A stretch of 64,000 nucleotides of DNA from Caldimonas brevitalea (GCF_001017435.1 NZ_CP011371.1:5208001-5272000), one strand, 5' to 3'. Counted from the stretch's first letter, positions 50,084 through 62,180 are shown. Numbers and translations are program-made. Notes: generated from the letters alone by a model not told the origin.

Positions 50084-50707
50084 ATGATGCCCATGACCCG
50101 ATCTTTGCCCTGTTCGCTGCTCCGAGCCGGCCTGGCCGCCCTGTCGCTGTGCGTCACGTCGCTGCCGGCGCTCGCCCATGCGGGCGCCGACGCCGGCGGT
50201 CACCACGGCTTCTGGGCCGGTGTGTCGCACCCTTTGCTCGGATGGGACCACCTGGCCGCGATGTTGGCGGTCGGGTTCCAGGCCGGCACGGCTGCCGGCC
50301 ACGACCCGGCGCGGCGGTGGGTCGGACCGCTGGCCTTTTGCGCACTGCTGCTGGCGGGCGCGCTGGCGGCTCGCGGCGGTTGGCTGCCCGGCGGCTTGGA
50401 AGTGACGCTCGCGGTGTCGCTGCTGGTGTTCGGGCTGCTGGCCGCCAGCGGTCGGCGGTGGCCGCCCGCGGGGGTCGCTGCCCTGGTCGGCGGCTTTGCG
50501 CTGTTCCACGGTGCGGCGCACGGCCACGAGCTGGCCGGCGCGGCGGCACTCGCCGGCATGCTGCTCGCCACGGCCCTGCTGCATGCCGCCGGCATCGCGC
50601 TGGGGACGGCGGCGCGAGCGCGTGGCGCGCTCTGGCGACGACTGCCCGGTGCGCTCGTCGCCGGCCTCGGCGCCTGGGCCGTGGCACCGCTGTGGATGGC
50701 GGCTTGA
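50084..50707 (+). CDS. ureJ: HupE/UreJ family nickel-related membrane protein
   Basis: 207 residues. A signal peptide ([23 protein letters not shown]) is followed by the HupE/UreJ signature [19 protein letters not shown] and several membrane helices; the histidines in GGHHGF and [14 protein letters not shown] are typical metal-handling sites. It probably admits nickel or cobalt to serve urease. It lies between ureA and ureB, 43 bases after ureA. Two adjacent ATGs (50084 and 50087) make the exact start ambiguous. Confidence 0.88.
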   Translation: MMPMTRSLPCSLLRAGLAALSLCVTSLPALAHAGADAGGHHGFWAGVSHPLLGWDHLAAMLAVGFQAGTAAGHDPARRWVGPLAFCALLLAGALAARGGWLPGGLEVTLAVSLLVFGLLAASGRRWPPAGVAALVGGFALFHGAAHGHELAGAAALAGMLLATALLHAAGIALGTAARARGALWRRLPGALVAGLGAWAVAPLWMAA

Positions 50708-50727
50708 GACGGGAAGGAGCACGCCAG

Positions 50728-51033
50728 ATGATCCCCGGAGAACTCTTCACCGACGGCCCCGACCATGCCCTCAACCCCGGGCGCCGCACGCTGGGCCTGG
50801 TGGTGCAGAACAGCGGCGACCGGCCGATCCAGGTCGGCTCGCACTACCACTTCGCCGAAACCAACCCGGCACTGCAGTTCGACCGCGAGGCAGCCCGCGG
50901 CATGCGGCTCAACATCGCCTCCGGCACGGCGGTGCGCTTCGAGCCCGGGCAGCAACGCACGGTGGAACTGGTGGACTATGCCGGCGAGCGGGTGGTCTAC
51001 GGTTTCCGCGCCGCGGTGCAAGGCGCCTTGTGA
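50728..51033 (+). CDS. ureB: Urease beta subunit
   Basis: 101 residues: [74 protein letters not shown] lies 8 bases before the ATG. It forms the (alpha-beta-gamma)3 urease with UreA and UreC. Spacing to ureJ is 20 bases and to ureC 86 bases. Confidence 0.97.
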   Translation: MIPGELFTDGPDHALNPGRRTLGLVVQNSGDRPIQVGSHYHFAETNPALQFDREAARGMRLNIASGTAVRFEPGQQRTVELVDYAGERVVYGFRAAVQGAL

Positions 51034-51119
51034 ACGCCTGCTGCCACCGCCCGGGCGTCGTGCCCGGCGCCGCCTTGTCCCCGCATGCCTGCTGATCCGA
51101 TTGCCCCACAAGGAAGCCC

Positions 51120-52844
<1,725 letters not shown>

Positions 52845-52863
52845 AGCCTGAATCGAGCCGCCC

Positions 52864-53526
52864 ATGGACCTACCGATGCTGCTGCTGCCCCCGACCGGCC
52901 ATTTGATCGCGTTTGCCGGTGCCAGCCTGCTGCTGGCGGTGACGCCCGGGCCGGCCGTCATCTACATCATCACCCGCACGCTCGCGCAGGGGCGCCGCTC
53001 GGGCCTGGCCTCGGTGCTGGGCGTGGCGCTCGGCAACCTCGGCAACGCGTTGGGCGCGTCGCTGGGCCTCGCGGCCTTGTTCGCGGTGTCGTCAGCGGCC
53101 TTCACGCTGGTGAAATGGGCCGGCGCCGCCTACCTGATCTACCTCGGCGTGCAGGCGCTGCGGGCGGCCACGCCGCTCGACACGACCGGGGCCGCCGCAC
53201 CACGGCCGGTGGCCAAGGCGCGTTTGTTCGCCGACGGCTTTCTGGTCGCGCTGCTCAACCCCAAGACCACGCTTTTCTTTGCGGCCTTCTTGCCGCAGTT
53301 CATGGCGCCGAACGCGCCGGTGATGCCCCAGGCCGTGCTGCTGGGCAGCCTGTTCGTGCTGATCGCGGCGAGCAGCGACGCCGTCTATGTCTGGCTGGCC
53401 GGGGCACTCGGTCCCTGGTTGCGCTCGCGCACGGCGCCGCCGCGCTGGAGCCGCTACCTGGCCGGTGGCAGCTACATCGGGCTGGGGGTGCTGACGGCGC
53501 TGAGCAGCCGCTCGACGTCGCGCTGA
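52864..53526 (+). CDS. LysE/RhtB-family exporter inside the urease operon
   Basis: 220 residues with six membrane helices and the family signature FAGASLLLAVTPGPAVIYIITRTLAQGRRSGLASVLGVALGN, here quoted in part: AVTPGPAVIYIITR, WAGAAYLIYLGVQALR, LLNPKTTLFFAAFLPQF. LysE/RhtB proteins export amino acids or related small molecules. It lies 19 bases after ureC and 62 before ureE, an unusual insertion; substrate unknown. Confidence 0.9.
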   Translation: MDLPMLLLPPTGHLIAFAGASLLLAVTPGPAVIYIITRTLAQGRRSGLASVLGVALGNLGNALGASLGLAALFAVSSAAFTLVKWAGAAYLIYLGVQALRAATPLDTTGAAAPRPVAKARLFADGFLVALLNPKTTLFFAAFLPQFMAPNAPVMPQAVLLGSLFVLIAASSDAVYVWLAGALGPWLRSRTAPPRWSRYLAGGSYIGLGVLTALSSRSTSR

Positions 53527-53588
53527 CGGTACGGCGGCCGCTTCGCTATGCTGTCCAGCTTCCAAGATCTCGCTGACTGAGAGACGCC

Positions 53589-54260
53589 ATGCTGACCGTC
53601 AACAAACTCCTGCCCCAAGGCCGCGGCCTGGCCCCGGTGCTGCTCAAGCGCGCCGCCAGCGTCGAACTCGATTGGGACGTGCGCCAGAAAAGCCGCTTCG
53701 ACGCCACCGACAGCACCGGCCGGGCGCTGGCCGTGTTCCTGCCCCGCGGCACGTCGGTGCGGGGCGGTGACGTGCTGGTGGCCGAAGACGGCTCGCTGGT
53801 GCGCGTCACCGCGGCGCCACAGGACGTGATGGTGGTGACCACCTGCGCCGAGCACGGCAGTCGCTTCGACTTGCTGCGCGCTGCCTATCACCTGGGCAAC
53901 CGCCATGTGCAGCTCGAGCTGCAGCCCGACCGCCTGCTGCTCGAGCCCGACCATGTGCTCGCCGACATGCTGCGCAAGATGCACCTGGTCGTCACGCCAA
54001 CACAAGCCGCCTTCGAGCCCGAAGGCGGGGCTTACGCGGCGGGCGGGCATGCGCACGGGCACGGCCACAGTCACGGACATGACCACGACCATGGGCACGG
54101 CAACGCCTCTGCCGCAACGACAGAGCCCGGGCACGGGCCGCACTGCGACCACGAGCATCACGGACACGAACACGGGCACGGGCACGGCGATCCCAAGCCG
54201 GACGCGGCGGCGTCAGGGCACGTGCACGGCCCGCATTGCCGGCACGGCCACTCGCATTGA
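53589..54260 (+). CDS. ureE: Urease accessory metallochaperone UreE
   Basis: 223 residues. The N-terminal domain ([21 protein letters not shown]) and the Ni-binding domain ([27 protein letters not shown]) are standard. The C-terminus from about residue 152 is extremely rich in histidine (runs such as [18 protein letters not shown]), giving high nickel storage capacity. Its stop is part of the ureF start (TGATG at 54258). Confidence 0.96.
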   Translation: MLTVNKLLPQGRGLAPVLLKRAASVELDWDVRQKSRFDATDSTGRALAVFLPRGTSVRGGDVLVAEDGSLVRVTAAPQDVMVVTTCAEHGSRFDLLRAAYHLGNRHVQLELQPDRLLLEPDHVLADMLRKMHLVVTPTQAAFEPEGGAYAAGGHAHGHGHSHGHDHDHGHGNASAATTEPGHGPHCDHEHHGHEHGHGHGDPKPDAAASGHVHGPHCRHGHSH

Positions 54261-54969
54261 TGCCGCGTGTGCTCGACCGGCGGGCCCCGGCCGCGCCCAA
54301 CCCGCACACCCTGCTGCAGCTGATGTGGCTGGCGTCGCCGGCCTTGCCGGTCGGCGGCTTCAGCTATTCCGAGGGCCTGGAAGCCGCGATCGAGAGCGGG
54401 CGCGTCACCAACGAGACGCAGGCCGGTGACTGGTTGCTCGATCAGCTGCAGCTGTGTCTGATGCGCAACGAGCTGGCGGTGCTGGCGCAATCGCTGCGCG
54501 CCTGGCGACGTGGCGACGCCGAGCGGGTGGCCGAACTGAACCAGTGGGTGTTGACGACCCGCGAGTCGGCCGAGTTGCGGCAGCAGACCGAGCAGATGGG
54601 CCGCTCATTGGCGCAGTGGCTGCGCCTGCGTGCCGAAGACCCGCGCCTGGCCGTGCTGGAAGCGCTGCAGCCGGCGCCGACCTATCCGGTGGCCTTCGCC
54701 CTGGCGGCGGCACAGACCGGCGCCGCTCCCCGGGAGGTGCTGCTGTGTTTCGCCTTCGGTTGGTCCGAAAACATGGTGCAGGCGGCGATCAAGGCTGTCC
54801 CGCTCGGCCAGAGTGCCGGCCAACGTATGCTGGCCCGTTTGGCCGACGCCATTCCGCCCGCGGTCGAGCAGGCGTTGCAACTGCGTGACGCGCAGCGCCA
54901 GGCCTTTGCACCGATGCTCGCGATTCTGTCGTCTGTCCACGAAACCCAATATTCAAGGCTGTTCCGCTC

Positions 54970-54973
<4 letters not shown>
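54260..54973 (+). CDS. ureF: Urease accessory protein UreF
   Basis: 237 residues, all helical: [69 protein letters not shown]. UreF bridges UreD and UreG and gates GTP hydrolysis. The ATG at 54260 overlaps the ureE stop by one base, and its own stop overlaps ureG (ATGA), which fixes both boundaries. Confidence 0.95.
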
Positions 54974-55620
<647 letters not shown>

Positions 55621-55815
55621 GCGCCTGCGGCCCTGCTGGGCCGCGCCCGGGAGAGCGCGGCACCGCACCTTGCGCGTGCACCCGGTCGAAGGCGGCACCG
55701 TTGCTCCATCGGCGGTGACCGTTGTTCGCCAACGGCGTCGGCAGATCTTGACGCAGCCCGGCCTCGCAGTAGGGTGGCGGTTTCGTCTGCCCGGCCGACC
55801 CGGCCCTCTCGCTGC

Positions 55816-56175
55816 ATGCAAGCCCTGCTCGTGACCTCAGCCGCCGTCTGTGCCTTCGTGGTCGCCGGCTGTAGCGCGCAGCCGTCCGGGTCCGCAGCCA
55901 GCCCGGAAGGGTTGGCGCGTGTCGAGCAGGCCTGCGTCGATGCGATGGTGAAGAGCCGCTGCAGTGTCATGGCCGGGCCCTCGGCCGCTGAAGGCGCCAG
56001 CACGGTCTTCATCGCCGGCGTCGGGGCTGTGGACGTGCAGGCCTACCGCGCGTTGCGTGCCAGCGGCGAGGCGATGTGCGAGGTGGTCCGTCGCAGCTGT
56101 GAGCAAGACTGGAACGGACAGCAGTGCGTCACCGCGCGTCACCTGTGGACCGCCGCCAACACGGCGGCCCCATGA
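55816..56175 (+). CDS. Small predicted lipoprotein, unknown function
   Basis: 119 residues. A signal sequence with lipobox (LVTSAAVCAFVVAGC, lipidated Cys at residue 18) precedes a helical domain with four further cysteines (ACVDAMVKSRCSV, MCEVVRRSCEQDW, QQCVTA) that could form two disulfides. I do not recognise the family. The ATG at 55816 is chosen because the lipobox then lies at the right distance. It follows ureG by 195 bases that hold nothing recognisable. Confidence 0.6.
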   Translation: MQALLVTSAAVCAFVVAGCSAQPSGSAASPEGLARVEQACVDAMVKSRCSVMAGPSAAEGASTVFIAGVGAVDVQAYRALRASGEAMCEVVRRSCEQDWNGQQCVTARHLWTAANTAAP

Positions 56176-56425
56176 CGTCCTGCCGAGAGGGGGCCGCGGA
56201 GCAGCCACTCCTGTCGCACACGTCTGTTGCGCAGACCACCGCAATGCCTCGCCAACCTTTACATGCGGTTGCGCACCCCCCGGTTGACGCTGCACGTCCT
56301 GACAGCTGCAATCGCCTCCAACTCAAACACCGGGTCGCCGCGCGCTTGGCGGGCGAACGACCTCATCTGCGCAGTGTTGTGGCTGTGTCATGCCATCCGC
56401 CGTGCGGCGGCCGAGAGAGGGCACC

Positions 56426-59173
56426 ATGATTCCTGCGGACGCACCGCGCCAGTTGTCCCCCGTTGCCGCCGCGCGCGCGGCGATCTTCGTCGCCACTTTG
56501 CTGCTGGCGTCGTGTGGTGGCGGCGATGAGAAGTCGAGCGGTGCGCCTGCGGGCGCCCCTGAGTCGGCATCGCAACCTGAACCTGAACGACGGCCGGCCG
56601 TCGAAGACCACGCGCTGGCGTGGTCCCAGCCCAGCACCTGGGGCGGGCAGCTGCCGACGGCCGGTGTCGAAGTGGTGATCCCGGCCGGCAAGATCATCAC
56701 GCTCGACACCGACACGCCCCCGCTGGCCGGCCTGCGCATCGAAGGTACGCTGCGTTTTGCGCGCCGCAACGTCGCGCTGACGGCCGGCTACATCGACGTC
56801 ACCGGCGCCTTGGAGATCGGCACGGCCGATGAGCCCTACACCCAGCAGGCCGTCATCACCTTGACCGGCGCGCCCAGGACACCGAACGACGGTGTCTCCC
56901 GCGGTCTCAACGTGCGCGGGGGCCGACTCGAGATCCACGGCGCGGCGCCGCAGCCCGTGTGGACCCGGCTGGCTGCGCATGCGACGGCCGGCACCACGAG
57001 CTTGCAGCTGAACGACACGACGACCGGCTGGCGCGCCGGCGACCGCGTGGCGATTGCGCCGACCGACTTCTATGGCGCCACCGCCACCGAACGCCTGACC
57101 TTGTCGGCGGCCGGCGGGACGCAACTGACCCTGAGCACGCCGTTGGCCAAGTTCCGCTGGGGCCGGCTGCAATACGTGACCGACCACGGCATGAGCCTGA
57201 CCGAAGACCCGAGCTTCGTGCCGCCGGCCAGCCCCGCTCCCACCGTGTTGGACGAGCGCGCGGCGGTCGGCAACCTCAGCCGCAACATCGTCCTCCAGGC
57301 GCCCGACGACGAAGCCTGGCGCAACAGCGGCTTCGGCGTGCACGTGATGATCATGAACCTGGCGTCCAAGGTGGTGGTCGACGGCGTCGAGATCCGGCGC
57401 GCGGGCCAGGCCGGCGTGGTGGGCCGCTACCCGTTCCACTGGCACATGCTGAGCTACGACGAGCAGGGCCAGCTGCGCGGCGACGCGGCGGGCCACGTGA
57501 TCCGCAACAGCAGCGTGTGGGACTCCTCACAACGCTGCATCGTCGTCCACGGCACCAACGGCGTGCAGGTGCTGCACAACATCTGCCACGACATCGCCGG
57601 CCACGCCTTCTTCCTGGAAGACGCGGTGGAACGCCGCAACGTGTTCGAAGGCAACCTGGCGCTCAAGATGCGGGCCCCGCCGCCCGAGCGGCGCCTGCAG
57701 GTGCACGAGGGTGAGATCCACGAAGCCGGCCCGTCCGGGTTCTGGTTGACCAACCCCGACAACATCGTGCGCCACAACCTGGCGGGTGACACCGCCGGCA
57801 ACGGCTTCTGGCTGGCCTTCCCGCCCAAGCCGCTGGGGCTGTCGGCCCGCGTGCCGCTGCGGCCCGACCGCATGGCCCACGGTGTGTTCGAGCACAACAC
57901 CGGCCACAGTGCACGCGCCTCGGGCATCTTGCTCGAGCACGTGCCGATCGACGCTGCAGGCAACACGGTGGGCAACTACTACATCCCGACCGCCGACGGC
58001 ACCGACGGGGGCCCGCGCCTGAAGTTCACGCTCAAGCGCATCACCTCGTACAAGAACAACGGCGGCGCCTACCGCAACCGGGCGGTCAACCCGCAGTATG
58101 TCGAGTGGGTCACGGCCGACAACGTCGGCACGCACTTCGCCGGCGCGGTGCAGGTCGGCGAGTTGACCCGGGCGCTGGTGATCGGCACCAGCCTCAACCA
58201 GCAGACGCTGCCTCCGTCGGACGAGCCGCCGGTGGCCTTCGCCAGCTACCACTCGGCGCTCGACATGCACCACAACACCGTAGTGAGCTTCCCGTTCGTC
58301 GCCGGCAAGTCGAGCGGCGTGTTCAAGACCGATGACTACTACCTGATGGGCGTCGACAAGGGGCCGGTGCGCAATGCCAACAATCGGCTGATCCAGAGTT
58401 CGCCGGGCTACCGCACCCTGCCGCCCCACATGGACGGACAGCCGCTGAACCGGCGCCACTGGACCTTTGCCGGTGCGTTGTGGGACCCGCACGGCTATTG
58501 GGGCCCCAAGGGCAATTACTGGGTCTACGACGTGCCCTTCCTGACCAGCGGCGCCCAGTGCGCGGCGGCGGCGCCCGCGGGCCAGAACGGCAGGAGCTGC
58601 GACGGCGAGTACTACGGCGTGCAGAGCTACAAGACCGATTTCGACCCGAGCGACTACTCGTTCACGTCCCCCGTCGAAGTGACCCGACAAGACGCTACCG
58701 GCAACACCATCGGCACCTGGTCGGTGGCCGACGGGACCGTTTCGACGATGCTGGGCCACATGCGCCACTTCGCGGCCCGCAACGGCGGCCGCTACGTGCT
58801 GAGGTTCCCCGGCCGGCCGCTGCCGCGCTCCATCGAGCTCAGCATCACCAACGTCTACCGCAGCTCCGATGCCTTCATCCTGGCGGTGAGCTTCGACGGT
58901 TCGCTCGACGCCACCGGCTACCTCACCTCGTGGCACAACCGCGCCGAGCCGAAGTCGTGGAGCCCCGACACTCGGCCCGACCATGTGCGCCGTTTCACGC
59001 CGGCCAACAGCTATGCGGAGGTGCTGAACGGCAACGGCAACCTGGTCTGGCAGGACCGGGCCAACCACTTGGTATGGGTCAAGGTGCAAGGTGGGCTGAC
59101 ACCGCAAACCGGGCCGGTCAACTCCGACCAGGACCTGTACCGCACCTACGGGCTGTTGCTCTACCCTCGATAA
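56426..59173 (+). CDS. G8-domain, right-handed beta-helix lipoprotein
   Basis: 915 residues. A lipobox at LLLASC (Cys30) is followed by a Ser/Pro-rich linker, then a G8-like domain (about residues 60-180: WSQPSTWGGQLPTAGVEVVIPAGKI) and repeated beta-helix turns (NSSVWDSSQRCIVVHGTNGVQVLHNICHDIAGHAFFLED, given in part). YPFHWHML and WKF-like aromatic runs recall the CEMIP/PKHD1 group, whose members bind or cut hyaluronan. Function in bacteria is not known to me. GAGAGGG lies before the ATG at 56426. No partner gene is adjacent on the same strand. Confidence 0.78.
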   Translation: MIPADAPRQLSPVAAARAAIFVATLLLASCGGGDEKSSGAPAGAPESASQPEPERRPAVEDHALAWSQPSTWGGQLPTAGVEVVIPAGKIITLDTDTPPLAGLRIEGTLRFARRNVALTAGYIDVTGALEIGTADEPYTQQAVITLTGAPRTPNDGVSRGLNVRGGRLEIHGAAPQPVWTRLAAHATAGTTSLQLNDTTTGWRAGDRVAIAPTDFYGATATERLTLSAAGGTQLTLSTPLAKFRWGRLQYVTDHGMSLTEDPSFVPPASPAPTVLDERAAVGNLSRNIVLQAPDDEAWRNSGFGVHVMIMNLASKVVVDGVEIRRAGQAGVVGRYPFHWHMLSYDEQGQLRGDAAGHVIRNSSVWDSSQRCIVVHGTNGVQVLHNICHDIAGHAFFLEDAVERRNVFEGNLALKMRAPPPERRLQVHEGEIHEAGPSGFWLTNPDNIVRHNLAGDTAGNGFWLAFPPKPLGLSARVPLRPDRMAHGVFEHNTGHSARASGILLEHVPIDAAGNTVGNYYIPTADGTDGGPRLKFTLKRITSYKNNGGAYRNRAVNPQYVEWVTADNVGTHFAGAVQVGELTRALVIGTSLNQQTLPPSDEPPVAFASYHSALDMHHNTVVSFPFVAGKSSGVFKTDDYYLMGVDKGPVRNANNRLIQSSPGYRTLPPHMDGQPLNRRHWTFAGALWDPHGYWGPKGNYWVYDVPFLTSGAQCAAAAPAGQNGRSCDGEYYGVQSYKTDFDPSDYSFTSPVEVTRQDATGNTIGTWSVADGTVSTMLGHMRHFAARNGGRYVLRFPGRPLPRSIELSITNVYRSSDAFILAVSFDGSLDATGYLTSWHNRAEPKSWSPDTRPDHVRRFTPANSYAEVLNGNGNLVWQDRANHLVWVKVQGGLTPQTGPVNSDQDLYRTYGLLLYPR

Positions 59174-59310
59174 AGGCGGACGCCAGGGTCCGGGCGGGTT
59201 GAGTTGCATCGACCCGCCTCGGGCCTCCTGCGCACCCCGGCCCCGCCGGCCATCGCCGGCTGACACGGCACTCGGCGGGGGGGCCCTGCCGGGCCGGCGA
59301 CGGAATCCAC

Positions 59311-59369
59311 ATTCCCTCGGAAAAAGCGGGAATATCAAGGGAATTTCCCCCCTTTTGGGCCATCCCAAA
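59311..59369 (+). promoter_or_regulatory. Cluster of GGGAAT inverted repeats upstream of the binding-protein gene
   Basis: ATTCCC (59311-59316) pairs with GGGAAT (59328-59333), the palindrome GGGAATTTCCC follows at 59339-59349, and TTTGGG/CCCAAA (59354-59359 and 59364-59369) forms a small hairpin. The three elements crowd the 240-base gap and may be operator sites. Confidence 0.4.
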
Positions 59370-59413
59370 GGAGATACAAGCACTCACAATCGTGGGTTCG
59401 CATTGGAGGAACG

Positions 59414-60565
59414 ATGTCCCAGGAATTCTCGAACCCGATCGCCCGACGTGCTTTGCTGAAGGCCGCGGGTGCCGCGGCGGCCGCGATCGCCCTGCCCACG
59501 ACGGTGCGTGCCCAAGAGCAAGCCTTTGTGATCGGCCAGACGGCATCTCTCACCGGCCCGCAGGCCTACCCCTATGTGGAAATGAACCGGGGCATCAAGG
59601 CGGCGTTCGACGAAATCAACGAGCGTGGCGGGGTCGAAGGGCACCGTCTCGAGTTCCGCAGCCTGGACGACGCCGGCATGCCGGAGAAAGCCACCGAAAA
59701 CGCGAAACAGCTGATCGAGCGCGACAAGATCGTCACCTTCTTCGCCTGCGGCGGCACCACCAGCGTGTTGGGCCTGCTGCCGGTCGCGCAACAGGCCAGG
59801 GTGCCCCTGATCGCGCCGGCCACCGGAAGTGACGCGCTGCGTGTCCACAATCCGCTGGTGATCCACACGCGCACGAGCTATTCGGGCGAGCTGAACAAGA
59901 TCGCCCAGCAGCTGAGCACCACCAGCTTGCAGAAGTGCGCCGTGATCTACGGCAACGACCCCTTCGGCAAGGCCACGCTGGCGGCCTTCGAAGCGGCCGC
60001 GAAGCGCCACAACAATACCGAGTGGAAGGCATTTCTGCTCGCGGGCGACAGTGCCGAAGAGGTCCAGAAGACCGTCGCCGAGGTGGTGGCCTTCCAACCA
60101 TCGTCGCTGCTGTCGCTGGCGATCGGGACCGGGAGCATCCTCTCCTGGCGTTCCTTGCGCCAGAAGCTGCCCATGGCCGCACCGTTCCTGATCTCGTTCT
60201 TCGGCGTGAAACCGCTGCTGGACATGCTCGGCGACAGCGCCAAGGGGGTCACGGTGGCCCAGGTGGTGCCGAACCCGGACAGCGGCACGATCGCCGTGGT
60301 GCGGGCCTACCAGGCCGCGCTGAAGAAGGCCGGCAACCCGACCACCTCGTACCCGTCGCTCGAGGGCTACATCAGTGCGCGCATCCTGGCCGAGGGCCTG
60401 CGCCGCGCCGGCCGCGGCGCCAGCAGAGACAGGCTGGTGGCCGCCTTCGAGACCATGCGCCCGTTCGACCTGGGCGGCTACGAAGTGAGCTACGGCCCGC
60501 GTGACCACGAAGGCTCGAGCTTCGTGGAACTGACCTATTACAACGGCGAGCGGTTCCGCCGTTGA
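59414..60565 (+). CDS. Orphan branched-chain-type ABC substrate-binding protein
   Basis: 383 residues. The N-terminus ARRALLKAAGAAAAAIALPTT resembles a twin-arginine or Sec signal with cleavage near VRAQEQ. The mature part is a LivJ-like periplasmic binding protein (VIGQTASLTGPQA, GIKAAFDEINERGGVEGHRLE, CAVIYGNDPFGKATL). No permease or ATPase genes are nearby, so it either serves a transporter elsewhere or a receptor. TTGGAGGAACG before the ATG is a good ribosome site. Confidence 0.88.
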   Translation: MSQEFSNPIARRALLKAAGAAAAAIALPTTVRAQEQAFVIGQTASLTGPQAYPYVEMNRGIKAAFDEINERGGVEGHRLEFRSLDDAGMPEKATENAKQLIERDKIVTFFACGGTTSVLGLLPVAQQARVPLIAPATGSDALRVHNPLVIHTRTSYSGELNKIAQQLSTTSLQKCAVIYGNDPFGKATLAAFEAAAKRHNNTEWKAFLLAGDSAEEVQKTVAEVVAFQPSSLLSLAIGTGSILSWRSLRQKLPMAAPFLISFFGVKPLLDMLGDSAKGVTVAQVVPNPDSGTIAVVRAYQAALKKAGNPTTSYPSLEGYISARILAEGLRRAGRGASRDRLVAAFETMRPFDLGGYEVSYGPRDHEGSSFVELTYYNGERFRR

Positions 60566-60588
60566 ACGAACGAACCCGGTCACGACGA

Positions 60589-60615
60589 GGGGCCCCGACG
60601 GGGCCCCTTTTGTTT
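60589..60615 (+). terminator. Rho-independent terminator after the binding-protein gene
   Basis: GGGGCCCC-GAC-GGGGCCCC hairpin (60589-60607) followed by TTTTGTTT, 23 bases after the stop codon at 60565. The minus strand lacks a T tract, so it serves the rightward gene only. Confidence 0.9.
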
Positions 60616-60671
60616 GTGTCGCGCGCAAGGCCCGGCGGGCGGGCCCCTGTGCTTCTGTGCGCCAGCGCCTC

Positions 60672-61676
60672 TCAGCGCAGCGAGCCGGCGCTGCGCAGGG
60701 CCTGCACCGCGCCGCTGCCGATCGCCGCGCCGAAGCGCTTGACCAGCCGTTCCGCGACGTTCTCGCGCGGCGTGTAGTCGATCACCTCTTCGGCCTTGAC
60801 CACCTCGCGCGCGACGTAATCGAGCGTGCCGAAGTGGTCGACCAGCCCCAGCGCCACCGCTTGTTCGCCGTTCCAGAACAGGCCCGAGAACAGCTGCGGC
60901 TCGGGCTTGAGCCGGTTGCCGCGGCCTTCTTTCACGACGCTGATGAACTGCTGGTGGATCTGGTCGAGCATGGCCTTGGCATAGGCCTTCTCTGTTTCCG
61001 ACTGGGGCGAGAACGGGTCGAGAAAACCCTTGTGCTCGCCGGCCGTCAGCAAGCGCCGCTCGATGCCGAGCTTGTCCATCAGCCCGGTGAAGCCGAAGCT
61101 GTCCATCAACACACCGATCGAGCCGACGATGGACGCCTTGTCGACATAGATCTCGTCGGCCGCCACCGCGATGTAGTACGCGCCCGACGCGCACACTTCC
61201 TCGACCACCGCGTACACCTTCTTCTTGTGCAGCTCTTTCAGCCGGCGGATCTCTTCGTTGATGATGCCGGCCTGCACCGGGCTGCCGCCCGGCGAGTTGA
61301 TGCGCAGCACGACGGCCTGGGCGCCGGCGTCTTCGAAGGCGTTGCGCAAAGCCGACAGCAGGTTCTCGGCGCTGGCCTCGGCGTCGACGGCGATTTCGCC
61401 GCGCACGTCGATCAGCGCGGTATGCGGCCCGGTTTGTGCGTTGGTCGCCGCACGCTGGCTGTAGCCCAGCGCCAGGACGGTCAAGGCCACCAGCAACCAT
61501 GCCAGGCGGAAGAAGATGCGCCAGCGCCGCTCGCGACGCCGGTCGTCGAGGTAGGCGCGTGCCAGTTGCGCCACCAGCGCGGTGTCGCTGGGCGCCGCGG
61601 GAGCCGACGCGGCCGCCGGGGCCCGGACCGGCTCGGCTTGCACATCGGGCAGGTCGCCGGGATCGTTCGAATTCAT
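60672..61676 (-). CDS. sppA: Signal peptide peptidase SppA (36K type)
   Basis: 334 residues. One membrane helix (IFFRLAWLLVALTVLALGY, about residues 53-73) anchors a periplasmic S49 protease. The nucleophile is the serine in EEVCASGAYYIA (about residue 164) and the general-base lysine is 52 residues later in TAGEHKGFLDPF, the spacing of the short SppA type. It degrades cleaved signal peptides. AGGGACACC precedes the ATG. It is downstream of the Rieske gene by 82 bases. Confidence 0.93.
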   Translation of the reverse strand: MNSNDPGDLPDVQAEPVRAPAAASAPAAPSDTALVAQLARAYLDDRRRERRWRIFFRLAWLLVALTVLALGYSQRAATNAQTGPHTALIDVRGEIAVDAEASAENLLSALRNAFEDAGAQAVVLRINSPGGSPVQAGIINEEIRRLKELHKKKVYAVVEEVCASGAYYIAVAADEIYVDKASIVGSIGVLMDSFGFTGLMDKLGIERRLLTAGEHKGFLDPFSPQSETEKAYAKAMLDQIHQQFISVVKEGRGNRLKPEPQLFSGLFWNGEQAVALGLVDHFGTLDYVAREVVKAEEVIDYTPRENVAERLVKRFGAAIGSGAVQALRSAGSLR

Positions 61677-61758
61677 GGTGTCCCTGAAAAAACGAAGTGG
61701 AGAGTACAACCGCCGACCAGGGCCGGCGGGCTGCCCCGAGCCTCGAGGCGTGCCGGCT

Positions 61759-62145
61759 TCAGTCGGTGAAGGCGGGCTGAATATCGCCAGAAGGATACCA
61801 ATAGACCTTGCCGTCGCGCTCATCAACCTCAACGCGGATCAAGCCCTCGCCACGACACGGGCCGCCGACGCAGTGCCCATCCCGCGGGTCATACAAGGCC
61901 CCGTGGATCGAACAGATGATCCAGTCCCCGCTGTCGTCCAGGAACTGGTTGGGCTGCCAGTCCATCTCGACCGGCACATGGGCACAGCGGTTCACATAGG
62001 CCACCGGGCGGCCATCGAAGCGCAGCGCAAAGGCGCGTGCCCCCTGGCTCCACAACACGATGTCGAAGGGCACGGCGGGCCCGCGCTCGACCAGGGCGTC
62101 CGCCTCGCACAACTCGACTTCCGTAGGCTTCAAAACTTCACTCAT
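61759..62145 (-). CDS. Rieske [2Fe-2S] protein
   Basis: 128 residues, a stand-alone Rieske ferredoxin-like domain. The two ligand boxes are CAHVPVEMDW (Cys-x-His) and CSIHGALYDP (Cys-x2-His), with GPCRGEGLIRVEV completing the fold. It probably acts as an electron carrier; its partner is not identifiable here. AGGAAG sits 7 bases before the ATG at 62145, preferred over the adjacent GTG at 62148. It lies between a Gph-like phosphatase and sppA. Confidence 0.92.
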   Translation of the reverse strand: MSEVLKPTEVELCEADALVERGPAVPFDIVLWSQGARAFALRFDGRPVAYVNRCAHVPVEMDWQPNQFLDDSGDWIICSIHGALYDPRDGHCVGGPCRGEGLIRVEVDERDGKVYWYPSGDIQPAFTD

Positions 62146-62180
62146 CACGACTTCCTACCGATCACAACATCCACGCGCCC

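Noticed and set aside
54040..54260. Tandem DNA repeat in the ureE 3' region
   Set aside because: The repetition reflects histidine-rich codons (cac/cat, ggc) of UreE rather than a non-coding repeat.
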